DNA of 26,837 nt from positions 1 to 26,837 of the forward strand of contig CAZVKN010000039.1 of NCBI GenBank assembly GCA_964627035.1, given 5' to 3'. Positions 6,708-13,694 of the stretch are shown one piece after another (positions within the stretch are counted from its first letter, which is position 1; every line of letters starts with the position of its first letter). Position numbers and translations under genes: made by a program. This DNA is from CAZVKN01 sp964627035 (GTDB taxonomy: Bacteria; Electryoneota; AABM5-125-24; Hatepunaeales; Hatepunaeaceae). Under the pieces are notes generated by a model. The model was not told the DNA's origin. It worked only from the letters and a program-made list of their open reading frames with translations, and searched no databases.

Positions 6708-7719
6708 ATGGATTTTCTTACACTAACCATTTTCCTGCCTCTGATTGGGGCGATCATCATCCTCTTTATGAAAGAGGAGAACAAGAACGCAATACGTCAT
6801 GTCGGATTGTGGTCAACTGTGGCGACTTTTGCGGTGTCGTTGCAGCTTTTCTTCGGATTTGATAAGACCAAGGGCGAATATGCAACAGGGATCGCTGACC
6901 TGCTCCATTATGAAGTCAACCTTCCGTGGATTGATGCGTTCAACGTCAACTATCATATCGGNNNNNNNNNNNNNNNNNNNNNNNNNNNNNNNNNNNNNNN
7001 NNNNNNNNNNNNNNNNNNNNNNNNNNNNNNNNNNNNNNNNNNNNNNNNNNNNNNNNNNNNNTGAGTTTGCGACTCTGATTTCAGTGCTTGCGCTGATCGG
7101 AATTGTGTACGGTGCGCTGGTGTCAATGATGCAGACGGACATGAAAAAGCTGGTCGCATACTCATCGGTCAGTCACCTCGGTTTTGTGATGCTGGGGCTG
7201 TTCGCATTCAACATGCAGGGATTGCAAGGCGGAACAATCCAGATGGTTAACCACGGACTGTCAACGGGCGCACTATTCTTCCTCGTCGGAGTGATTTACG
7301 AGCGACGACATACACGCATGATCTCAGAATATGGCGGATTGGCAAAGGTTATGCCCAAATATGCAACCATATTCCTGATAGTAGCGTTATCGTCTATAGG
7401 ATTGCCCGGATTGAACGGGTTTATCGGTGAGTTCCTTGTTCTGGTTGGTGCATTTAAGTCAGTACCTACATATGGAATCATCGGGGCATCAGGTGTAATA
7501 TTCGCAGCCGTCTATTTGCTGTGGATGTATCAGAGAGTATTCTTCGGTGAGATTACAGTCGATTCAAATCGTAAGCTGCTCGACTTGACAGGTCAGGAAC
7601 AGATAATTCTGGCAGCATTCTTAATTTTCATTGTATGGATTGGTGTCTATCCGAATACGTTCCTGTCAATTAGTGAGAATTCAGTTCAGATGGTGTTAAG
7701 AAGGGTAGTTGGTGGTTAG
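6708..7719 (+). CDS. nuoM: NADH-quinone oxidoreductase subunit M, interrupted by an assembly gap
   Basis: Two parts of one gene lie on either side of the N run. The N-terminal part (6708-6961, 84 residues, MDFLTLTIFLPLIGAIIILF...) ends just before the expected DG[IL]SL region. The C-terminal part (7063-7719, 218 residues) resumes with MMQTDMKKLVAYSSVSHLGFVMLGLF, the TM9-TM10 block, then MVNHGLSTGALFFLVGVIYERRHTR and SIGLPGLNGFIGEFL. NuoM is normally about 490-520 residues, so roughly 190-200 residues, including the catalytic TM5 Glu and TM7 Lys, are missing. The two parts lie in different frames relative to the window, consistent with a placeholder gap of unknown length and not with a pseudogene. 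The 3' end of this gene has a decayed second copy downstream (7982-8041). Confidence 0.93.
6962..7061. other. assembly gap, 100 N
   Basis: Exactly 100 N, the usual scaffold placeholder for a gap of unknown size. From NuoM family length the true missing DNA is probably about 550-620 bases. Nothing can be said about its content. Confidence 0.98.
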
Positions 7720-7766
7720 ACGAACCAAAAAGACACGAACGTATCTGAGGGCAAAAGTATCCTATA

Positions 7767-7967
7767 ATGAGATATTTTGACTTTAGAAGCAAAATTCTGA
7801 GCGAACTTCAGTCCAATCCCGATGGACTTACCTGGTCAGAGCTAAAACAGCGTCTTGATCTGCCCTACAAAAAACCATGCCCTACCTGGATTGGGCAGAT
7901 GGAAAAAGATAATGGGCTCAAAAGGGTTAAAGGGTCCGGACGCGCCTATCTGTGGAAGATCATTTGA
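7767..7967 (+). CDS. small winged-helix-like protein, 66 aa
   Basis: 66 residues from ATG 7767. The order FDFRSKILSELQSNPDGLTWSEL (helix, turn, helix), LKQRLDLPYKKPCPTWIGQME (recognition-helix-like) and LKRVKGSGRAYLWKI (beta wing) fits a small winged helix-turn-helix DNA-binding protein. I do not recognise a named family and there is no ligand domain. It sits alone between the intact nuoM 3' end and a decayed copy of that end, so it probably arrived with the DNA that separates the two. No ribosome-binding site stands out. Confidence 0.65.
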   Translation: MRYFDFRSKILSELQSNPDGLTWSELKQRLDLPYKKPCPTWIGQMEKDNGLKRVKGSGRAYLWKII

Positions 7968-7981
7968 TTAGTTACCGGATT

Positions 7982-8041
7982 CCCCTTAGTTGCAAGAATT
8001 CGATGCAGATGGTGTTGACGCGATTGGCGACAGGATCGTAA
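7982..8041 (+). pseudogene. decayed second copy of the nuoM 3' end
   Basis: Bases 7994-8041 read KNSMQMVLTRLATGS-stop, matching the nuoM terminus ENSVQMVLRRVVGG-stop in phase. At DNA level GAATTC (7996 versus 7677) and CAGATGGTGTT are identical in both copies, with scattered substitutions around them. There is no start or upstream domain, so this is a leftover of a duplication or insertion event about 320 bases downstream of the original. The intact 66-aa gene lies between the two copies. Confidence 0.65.
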
Positions 8042-8071
8042 ACAGTAAATTACATTGATAACATATAAGAT

Positions 8072-9895
8072 ATGAACATTCTCGGCATTTCAGCCTTTTA
8101 CCACGATTCAGCTGCCTGCTTAGTGCTGGACGGCAAGATCGTCGCAGCCGCTCAAGAAGAGCGGTTCACACGCAAAAAGCACGACCACAACTTTCCATCA
8201 AATGCAATTGACTATTGCCTGCGGGAAGCAGGTATTACTACCAAACAGTTGGATTACGTCGCATTCTATGACAAACCGTGGATCAAGTTTGAACGTTTAT
8301 TGGAAACGTATCTGGCATTTGCGCCTGTGGGGATCAAATCGTTTATGATGGCGATGCCGTTGTGGTTGAAGCAAAAACTGTGGATGGGAGAACTCATCCA
8401 AAAGGAGTTGGGCGGATACGAAGGTGAGATGATCTATCCCGAACATCATCAGTCTCACGCCGCATCCGCATTCTATCCGTCACCGTTTGAACATTCGGCA
8501 TTTATCACTATGGACGGCGTAGGTGAATGGGCAACTGCTTCGTGGGGAGTCGGTAACGGAAATAAAATTGAACTCAAATACGAGCTTCATTTTCCTCACA
8601 GTTTAGGGTTGTTGTACACAGCATTCACTTACTACACCGGATTCAGAGTCAATTCCGGTGAGTACAAAATCATGGGGCTCGCTCCTTACGGTGAACCGAA
8701 ATATGTCCAGACCATCCTTGACAATTTGATGGACCTGCGTGAAGACGGATCGTTCCGATTGAATATGAAGTATTTCAACTACTGCCAAGGTTTGACCATG
8801 ACTTCCAAAGCCTTCGACAAGCTGTTTGATGGACCTCCTCGCAAACCGGAATCAGAGTTGACTCAAAAGCAAATGGATCTCGCGAGATCAGTTCAGGAAA
8901 TTGCTGAAGAAGTTATGCTAAGATGGGCGCGTCATGTTCGTAAGGAAACGGGTGAGAAGAATTGTTGTCTTGCGGGTGGTGTAGCGTTGAACTGCGTCGG
9001 TAACGGTAAGATTCTGCGTTCCAATATATTTGATAACATCTGGATTCAACCTGCTGCGGGGGATGCGGGTGGTGCGCTCGGAGCGGCGCTGTTCACCTGG
9101 CATCAGGTCAACGATAAGCCTCGCACTGTGATCGGATCAGGGCGCGATAGTCAATCAGGATCGTATCTTGGACCGTCATTCACTTCCGATGAGATTGAAA
9201 CATGGCTGAAGAAGCGAGACTATCCGTATCATCGTTTGAACAGCAAAGATGTTCCGGGCAAGGTTGCCGATATTATCAGCAATGAGAAGGTTGTCGGATG
9301 GTTTTCGGGACGGATGGAGTTTGGACCTCGTGCACTCGGTGCTCGGAGCATCATCGGTGATGCGCGCAGTAAAGAGATGCAATCGGTGATGAATCTCAAG
9401 ATAAAATACCGTGAGTCGTTCCGACCGTTTGCGCCGTCATGTATAGTGGAGGATGTATCTGAACTGTTTGAATTGGATCGTGAGTCGCCGTATATGTTAT
9501 TAGTGGCGCAGGTCAGGGAAGAACGTCAGATAAAAATGAATGACGATGCCGCAAATCTATTCGGCATTGAAAAGCTGAACGTTCCGCGTAGCGATATTCC
9601 GGCGATAACTCACGTTGATTATTCAGCGCGGGTTCAGACGGTTGATAAACTGGATCATCCGCAATATCATGCGATGATTTCTGAATTCAAAAAACGTACA
9701 GGATACGGCGTAGTTATCAATACATCATTCAATGTCCGTGGTGAACCGATTGTATGTACACCTCAGGATGCGTATCTTTGTTTCATGCGGACTGAAATGG
9801 ATGTATTGGTAATGGAAAATATCATCCTCTACAAAGAAGAGCAAGAACCGTTGAAGGACGATGAAGATTGGCGTAGCTTGTATGCGCTGGATTAA
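8072..9895 (+). CDS. carbamoyltransferase, NodU/CmcH family
   Basis: 607 residues, the family's usual length. It opens with MNILGISAFYHDSAACLV and AAAQEERFTRKKHD, the Kae1-like actin-fold domain. HHQSH at 125-129 provides the metal-binding histidines, followed by TMDGVGEWAT. LAGGVALNCVGNGKI is the second nucleotide-binding block, and GWFSGRMEFGPRALGARSI with YRESFRPFAPSC is the C-terminal YrdC-like carbamoyl-adenylate domain. The family uses carbamoyl phosphate and ATP to carbamoylate a hydroxyl group on sugars, antibiotics or lipids. It leads a cassette with SxtJ-like, SGNH-hydrolase and DUF5989 genes. The acceptor cannot be read from sequence; a surface glycan or secreted metabolite is inferred from the membrane partners. 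No Shine-Dalgarno is seen before ATG 8072. Confidence 0.95.
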   Translation: MNILGISAFYHDSAACLVLDGKIVAAAQEERFTRKKHDHNFPSNAIDYCLREAGITTKQLDYVAFYDKPWIKFERLLETYLAFAPVGIKSFMMAMPLWLKQKLWMGELIQKELGGYEGEMIYPEHHQSHAASAFYPSPFEHSAFITMDGVGEWATASWGVGNGNKIELKYELHFPHSLGLLYTAFTYYTGFRVNSGEYKIMGLAPYGEPKYVQTILDNLMDLREDGSFRLNMKYFNYCQGLTMTSKAFDKLFDGPPRKPESELTQKQMDLARSVQEIAEEVMLRWARHVRKETGEKNCCLAGGVALNCVGNGKILRSNIFDNIWIQPAAGDAGGALGAALFTWHQVNDKPRTVIGSGRDSQSGSYLGPSFTSDEIETWLKKRDYPYHRLNSKDVPGKVADIISNEKVVGWFSGRMEFGPRALGARSIIGDARSKEMQSVMNLKIKYRESFRPFAPSCIVEDVSELFELDRESPYMLLVAQVREERQIKMNDDAANLFGIEKLNVPRSDIPAITHVDYSARVQTVDKLDHPQYHAMISEFKKRTGYGVVINTSFNVRGEPIVCTPQDAYLCFMRTEMDVLVMENIILYKEEQEPLKDDEDWRSLYALD

Positions 9896-9902
9896 TAAGT
9901 TT

Positions 9903-9955
9903 AGAGTTCAGGCTTTAGCCTGTTTTCACTGCACACAGGCTAAAGCCTGAACTCT
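9903..9955. repeat. perfect 20-bp inverted repeat hairpin
   Basis: AGAGTTCAGGCTTTAGCCTG (9903-9922) pairs perfectly with 9936-9955 across a 13-base loop, seven bases after the carbamoyltransferase stop. No T tract follows. One arm recurs with one substitution at 23228-23247, so it is a dispersed palindrome. In this position it could also protect or shorten the carbamoyltransferase transcript. Confidence 0.85.
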
Positions 9956-9990
9956 GAACATGTTGTTTCAAACAATAACAGTTAATTGAG

Positions 9991-10380
9991 ATGAAAAAAT
10001 CAAATAAAGAATTACGCAAGTTTGCATTAATTATGACAATCGCATTTGCTATTATCGGTGGCATTGCGTTATGGCGAGGGAGAGAATGGGGGCAGTATGC
10101 GTTATATCTTTCTGTCTTCTTTTTGGTAACCGGTGGATTGCTTCCACGTCTATTAGCACCGATTGAGTGGGCGTGGATGAAGTTAGCGCATTATCTGTCT
10201 ATAGTGGTAACGTTCATAATCCTTACCCTGACATTCTATTTGGTTATCACACCTCTCGGATTGATGATGCGGTTATTTGGTAAGGATCTGTTATCGCTTA
10301 AGTTTGAACCGGATCGAAGCTCGTATTGGATCAAGGTTGATCCTGACGGATCGGGTAGTCGGTACGATAAACCGTATTAA
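9991..10380 (+). CDS. SxtJ-like small membrane protein
   Basis: 129 residues from ATG 9991. A basic N-terminus (MKKSNKELRKFALIM) precedes about three or four membrane segments (roughly 12-26, 35-52, 66-87), with a PRLLAPIEWAWMKLAHYLS amphipathic stretch and the ITPLGLMMRLFGKD block typical of the SxtJ family. The C-terminal tail is soluble (FEPDRSSYWIKVDPDGSGSRYDKPY). SxtJ was named from the saxitoxin cluster, where it accompanies a carbamoyltransferase; the same pairing is seen here. Its molecular role is not established. It probably sits in the inner membrane and positions or assists the carbamoyltransferase, which is inference. Both flanks carry palindromic repeats. Confidence 0.85.
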   Translation: MKKSNKELRKFALIMTIAFAIIGGIALWRGREWGQYALYLSVFFLVTGGLLPRLLAPIEWAWMKLAHYLSIVVTFIILTLTFYLVITPLGLMMRLFGKDLLSLKFEPDRSSYWIKVDPDGSGSRYDKPY

Positions 10381-10470
10381 TTATCCGCTGTCAACCCGCC
10401 GCGGTTGACAGCCTAACCGATGTAATATGAATAATGTGGCTGTAAGGTGCGGCGACCTGACAGCGGATTA
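10381..10470. repeat. compound palindromic repeat (two hairpins in an outer stem)
   Basis: It begins at the base after the SxtJ-like stop. CTGTCAACC (10388-10396) pairs with GGTTGACAG (10403-10411), and a second hairpin, CTGTAAGGT with ACCTGACAG, lies at 10440-10463. The outer arms TTATCCGCTGTCA (10381-10393) and TGACAGCGGATTA (10458-10470) pair with one mismatch. The whole resembles a REP/BIME-type palindrome unit. No promoter or T tract is evident. Confidence 0.75.
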
Positions 10471-10483
10471 GGTCAATAATTCG

Positions 10484-11557
10484 GTGAAACGGCTAAGCAC
10501 AAATATCCTGCTCTTCATAATTTCAAGTACGATCTGTTTCTCGTTGACGGAAGCCATGCTGAGGTTGGTGATCCCTGATGACCGTTATGAGGGTGAACTG
10601 TATTACCTTGAGTGGAATAGAGATTTACATCACACGCCGATGCTACCGAATGCACAGGTAATTCATAGTGGCATTGCAGTGACGACAAATTCGCTTGGCT
10701 TGCGGGATCGGGAATTCGCTCTTAAAAAAACTGACAATGTCTTTCGAATCCTGCTTGTCGGTGATTCATTCACGTTCGGGCAGGGTGTTCCGCTCAAGTT
10801 GACATTACCGAAGCAGCTTGAGAGTAAGCTGAATGATCTATTGACAGATTCGGTGGAAGTGGTTAACTTTGGAGTTTGTGGATTTAATACTTTCCAGGAG
10901 ATGATGTATGTCACCCGGCATGGGCTGGCATTGAATCCCGATATGATCTTACCGGTTTGGGTGCATCACGATCACGACCTAAACGGCTATAGCTACAGTG
11001 ATTTTGAACAGTTTATTCTTAATGGAACGGTCACTGTGTCTGATTCAGCGGATGAATTGGACGTTGATATCGGTTTAGACATGAAGCAGGTGATATATGA
11101 TATCTATAGCTTCCTTGACCGGAATTTTTACACTGTAAAAGTCTTCGGTGGCAGGATGAGATATTTGTTGATGGAGTGTGGCGTAAACCTGCATGTGTGG
11201 GAGCAGACTACAGACTTTTTAGAAGATGAGGAAGGGATAAAGCTGAGTTATGCATCTCTGAAACATCTCAGTGAATTGTGTGCGAAAAAAGGCATAGAAT
11301 TCGGTGTGGTGATTTATCCGTATTTGCAGTTGCTAAACGATGACCACTATGACAACCTTGTGTACCGGCAGGTGGAATCGTTTTGCACTGACAATGACAT
11401 TCGCTGTCTTAACCTGTTCCCGCATTTCAAGGGTCTGAATCAGTTTCGACTGCATGTCAACATGATTGATTCACACCCGAACGGTAAGGCACATAGTATA
11501 GCTGCTGATGCGGTGGTAGATTACTTTACGCAAATCTCGCAAAAAACTACAAAGTGA
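10484..11557 (+). CDS. membrane-anchored SGNH/GDSL hydrolase-like protein
   Basis: 357 residues from GTG 10484. The N-terminal hydrophobic segment (ILLFIISSTICFSLTEAML) is a signal anchor. The SGNH fold then shows block I ILLVGDSFTFGQG with the nucleophile Ser95, a VVNFGVCGFNTFQEM block (Gly/Asn oxyanion region), and a late DSHPNGKAH with D329 and H331 as the rest of the triad. SGNH proteins are esterases or O-acyltransferases acting on polysaccharide or lipid substituents, usually in the periplasm when anchored like this. It lies in the carbamoyltransferase cassette, so it may edit the same product. The acceptor is unknown. Confidence 0.85.
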   Translation: MKRLSTNILLFIISSTICFSLTEAMLRLVIPDDRYEGELYYLEWNRDLHHTPMLPNAQVIHSGIAVTTNSLGLRDREFALKKTDNVFRILLVGDSFTFGQGVPLKLTLPKQLESKLNDLLTDSVEVVNFGVCGFNTFQEMMYVTRHGLALNPDMILPVWVHHDHDLNGYSYSDFEQFILNGTVTVSDSADELDVDIGLDMKQVIYDIYSFLDRNFYTVKVFGGRMRYLLMECGVNLHVWEQTTDFLEDEEGIKLSYASLKHLSELCAKKGIEFGVVIYPYLQLLNDDHYDNLVYRQVESFCTDNDIRCLNLFPHFKGLNQFRLHVNMIDSHPNGKAHSIAADAVVDYFTQISQKTTK

Positions 11558-11584
11558 GCAAAGTTTATTTTTATTGAGGATACA

Positions 11585-11737
11585 ATGGCTTCTAAATTAG
11601 GGTTAATCTGGGACTTTTTGAGAGTCCGGAAAAAATGGTGGCTGACACCGATAGTACTGTTTCTGCTGTTGATCAGCTTGCTGTTAGTACTATCACAGGG
11701 ATCGGCAGTTGCACCATTCATTTATGCGATATTTTAA
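11585..11737 (+). CDS. DUF5989 family micro-membrane protein
   Basis: A 50-residue protein from ATG 11585, with TTGAGGATACA upstream supplying a GAGG site. MASKLGLIWDFLRVRKKWWLTP is an amphipathic, basic N-terminus, followed by one strong transmembrane helix (IVLFLLLISLLLVL) and a short SQGSAVAPFIYAIF tail ending in a hydrophobic residue. This is the standard DUF5989 pattern, a family seen beside carbamoyltransferase and SxtJ genes. It lies 27 bases after the SGNH gene and closes the cassette. Function unknown; a small scaffold or regulator of the membrane partners is an inference. Confidence 0.88.
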   Translation: MASKLGLIWDFLRVRKKWWLTPIVLFLLLISLLLVLSQGSAVAPFIYAIF

Positions 11738-11763
11738 TCTGTAAAAAAATTAGAGAAATAATT

Positions 11764-11860
11764 TTGTAGCCGTAGTTGTTTCAACCGTGTAGTCGGGCTT
11801 GGGACAAGCCCGACTACAGGATAACAAAATCACTACAAAGTAGATACTCTCAACAATTAC
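11764..11860. repeat. palindrome plus conserved leader repeat before nuoN
   Basis: TTGTAGCCGTAGTTGTTTCAAC is followed by the perfect hairpin AGTCGGGCTTG-GGA-CAAGCCCGACT, then a tail AAAATCACTACAAAG...ATACTCTCAACAATTA that reaches the nuoN start. The entire unit, including the non-palindromic tail, recurs before nhaD at 13584-13679. A related palindrome without the tail is at 1410. Confidence 0.8.
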
Positions 11861-11861
11861 A

Positions 11862-13415
11862 ATGACATTTCCTCTCTCGGATATTACTGCAATCGCGCCG
11901 GAAATCGGCGTATTGGTTTTAGCGATACTGGTGGTGTTGGTCGAGCTGACGATCACACGTCGCGAAGATGTGCTACAGGTGGTCGTCATAGTCGGTCTCG
12001 CACTAATTTTGGGCATTGCACTAACTACCTATAGCGGTGGCAGCGATGGCGCTTTTAACGGCATGATCGCTTATGACGGTATGGCACTGTTCTTCAAGCT
12101 GCTGCTGACCGTTGTCGCGCTGCTAGCTGTACTTATGTCACGCGACTATCTCGCCGGGTCTACTTTGCGACACGGTGAATACTATGCCATGTTGTTGATC
12201 GCTACATGCGGGATGATGTTCCTTGCAGCAGCAACCGATTTGGTCACGCTGTTCCTCGGCATCGAAACCATGTCAATTGCGCTGTATGTGCTCGCCGGAA
12301 GCAATCCGGAGAAGCCACGCAGTTCCGAAGCTGCGCTGAAGTATTTTCTGCTTGGGGCATTCTCCACCGGATTCCTGCTGTACGGCATGGCACTGATTTA
12401 TGGAGGAACGGGTGGTCATACGAATTTGAAAGAGATTAGCATTGCTATTGCAGGTATGTCAGGCTCCGCTCCGGTACATCTGTATGCAGGGATCGGACTG
12501 ATGATGGTAGGTTTCCTTTTCAAAGTGGCTGCAGTGCCGTTTCATTTCTGGTCTCCCGATGTCTATCAGGGGGCTCCGACACCGATCACTGCATTCATGT
12601 CAGCAGCCCCAAAGGCGGCTGCATTTGCGGCATTCATCCGGCTGTTTGGATCTGCTTTTCCCGAGCTTTCCGAAATATGGGGTCCGGTGATGTGGGTTGT
12701 GGCTGCTGTCACGATGACATTGGCAAATATCATCGCGCTTTCTCAGCAGAATATCAAACGGATGCTGGCATACTCAAGTATTGCCCATGCAGGTTACTTG
12801 TTAATTGCAGTTCTTGCTGCGAGCAATTCCGGTGTGAGATCGGATGCGATGAGTGGGATGATGTTTTACCTGACTGCTTATTATCTGATGAACCTCGGAG
12901 CGTTCACCGTTGCAATCATTGTCCAGCGTGCGCACGAGAAGGGTGACTATCAGATCAATGACTACAAAGGTCTTGCTTCTCAGCAGCCGTGGGTTGCAGC
13001 AGCGATGGCTATCTTTCTTGTATCGTTGGCGGGAATTCCACCGACCGCCGGATTTTTTGGTAAGTTTGTCGTTTTCTCAGCAGGTGTCAAAGCAGGTTTG
13101 ACCTCGCTTGTGGTTATTGCGGTGTTGAATAGCGTCGTATCGGTGTTTTATTACCTGCGAATAGTGGTTTATATGTACATGCGACCGGTTGAATCACCGG
13201 TCAAATTGAAGTTGACCTGGGCGTTCAATGCTGTGCTGATCGTCTGTTTAGCAGGCATCCTCAAGTTCGGAATCCTGCCTGGTACTCTGATCAATTGGTC
13301 AAAAACTGCTGCGGATGGGATGCAGATGCCGAAGCCTCAATTAACTGAAAACGTAACTCTGCCTGATATCATGGTGGTTGATGTGATTGAAGATATTGAC
13401 ATGATTGAAAACTGA
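11862..13415 (+). CDS. nuoN: NADH-quinone oxidoreductase subunit N
   Basis: 517 residues, within the usual 470-520. The antiporter-like subunit features are in place: LVTLFLGIETMSIALYVLAG with the TM5 glutamate E135; GFLFKVAAVPFHFWSPDVYQGAPTP with K221; AAPKAAAF with K251; NIKRMLAYSSIAHAGYLLIAV in the TM9-TM10 region; and LAGIPPTAGFFGKFVVF. About 14 membrane segments are expected. It sits in the inner membrane with NuoL and NuoM as the third ion-translocating module. The C-terminus carries a short acidic extension (IMVVDVIEDIDMIEN). There is no Shine-Dalgarno; a dispersed repeat reaches to the start codon, so its promoter may lie in that repeat. Four cassette genes and one small gene separate it from nuoM. 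Confidence 0.97.
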   Translation: MTFPLSDITAIAPEIGVLVLAILVVLVELTITRREDVLQVVVIVGLALILGIALTTYSGGSDGAFNGMIAYDGMALFFKLLLTVVALLAVLMSRDYLAGSTLRHGEYYAMLLIATCGMMFLAAATDLVTLFLGIETMSIALYVLAGSNPEKPRSSEAALKYFLLGAFSTGFLLYGMALIYGGTGGHTNLKEISIAIAGMSGSAPVHLYAGIGLMMVGFLFKVAAVPFHFWSPDVYQGAPTPITAFMSAAPKAAAFAAFIRLFGSAFPELSEIWGPVMWVVAAVTMTLANIIALSQQNIKRMLAYSSIAHAGYLLIAVLAASNSGVRSDAMSGMMFYLTAYYLMNLGAFTVAIIVQRAHEKGDYQINDYKGLASQQPWVAAAMAIFLVSLAGIPPTAGFFGKFVVFSAGVKAGLTSLVVIAVLNSVVSVFYYLRIVVYMYMRPVESPVKLKLTWAFNAVLIVCLAGILKFGILPGTLINWSKTAADGMQMPKPQLTENVTLPDIMVVDVIEDIDMIEN

Positions 13416-13444
13416 CTTATCCAATTATAGCTCCTATATCACTA

Positions 13445-13477
13445 AGAGCGTCCGCTAACCGTTCGTGCGGACGCTCT
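13445..13477. repeat. perfect 11-bp inverted repeat, terminator-like
   Basis: AGAGCGTCCGC (13445-13455) pairs perfectly with GCGGACGCTCT (13467-13477) over an 11-base loop, 30 bases past the nuoN stop. The T tract expected of an intrinsic terminator is missing (ACCTGTATTAC follows). It may act as an mRNA 3' stabiliser or be a dispersed repeat. Confidence 0.6.
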
Positions 13478-13583
13478 ACCTGTATTACAATTCTATCGGT
13501 TCACTACAGTTCTCGCGGAATCTTCAAAGCCGCATCTGCTTTTGGATTCCGGATAGAAAATTCAGAGTGTTAACCACTACTGT

Positions 13584-13679
13584 TTTGTAGTCGTGGTTGT
13601 CTCAACCACGACGTTGGGCTTAGGACAAGCCCGACTACAAATAGTAAAATCAGCACAAAGTTAATACTCTCAAAAATTC
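13584..13679. repeat. palindrome plus conserved leader repeat before nhaD
   Basis: Second copy of the unit found at 11764-11860. GTCGTGGTTG-TCT-CAACCACGAC is a perfect palindrome here, followed by GGGCTTAGGACAAGCCCGAC, and the tail AAAATCAGCACAAAG...ATACTCTCAAAAATTCA. The tail has few differences from the first copy. It ends about 15 bases before the nhaD start. Confidence 0.8.
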
Positions 13680-13694
13680 AACGGATAACAGAGC

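Noticed and set aside
6799..7062. Open frame starting inside nuoM and running through the N gap
   Set aside because: It joins two unrelated frames only because N is translated as X.
6708..7719. nuoM as a natural pseudogene
   Set aside because: The break coincides exactly with the 100-N gap and both sides are well conserved.
12206..12439. Plus-strand open frames inside nuoN (also 12677-12946)
   Set aside because: They overlap conserved NuoN blocks in another frame and have no family features.
13445..13477. Intrinsic terminator after nuoN
   Set aside because: The stem is strong but no T run follows on either strand; I keep it as an inverted repeat.
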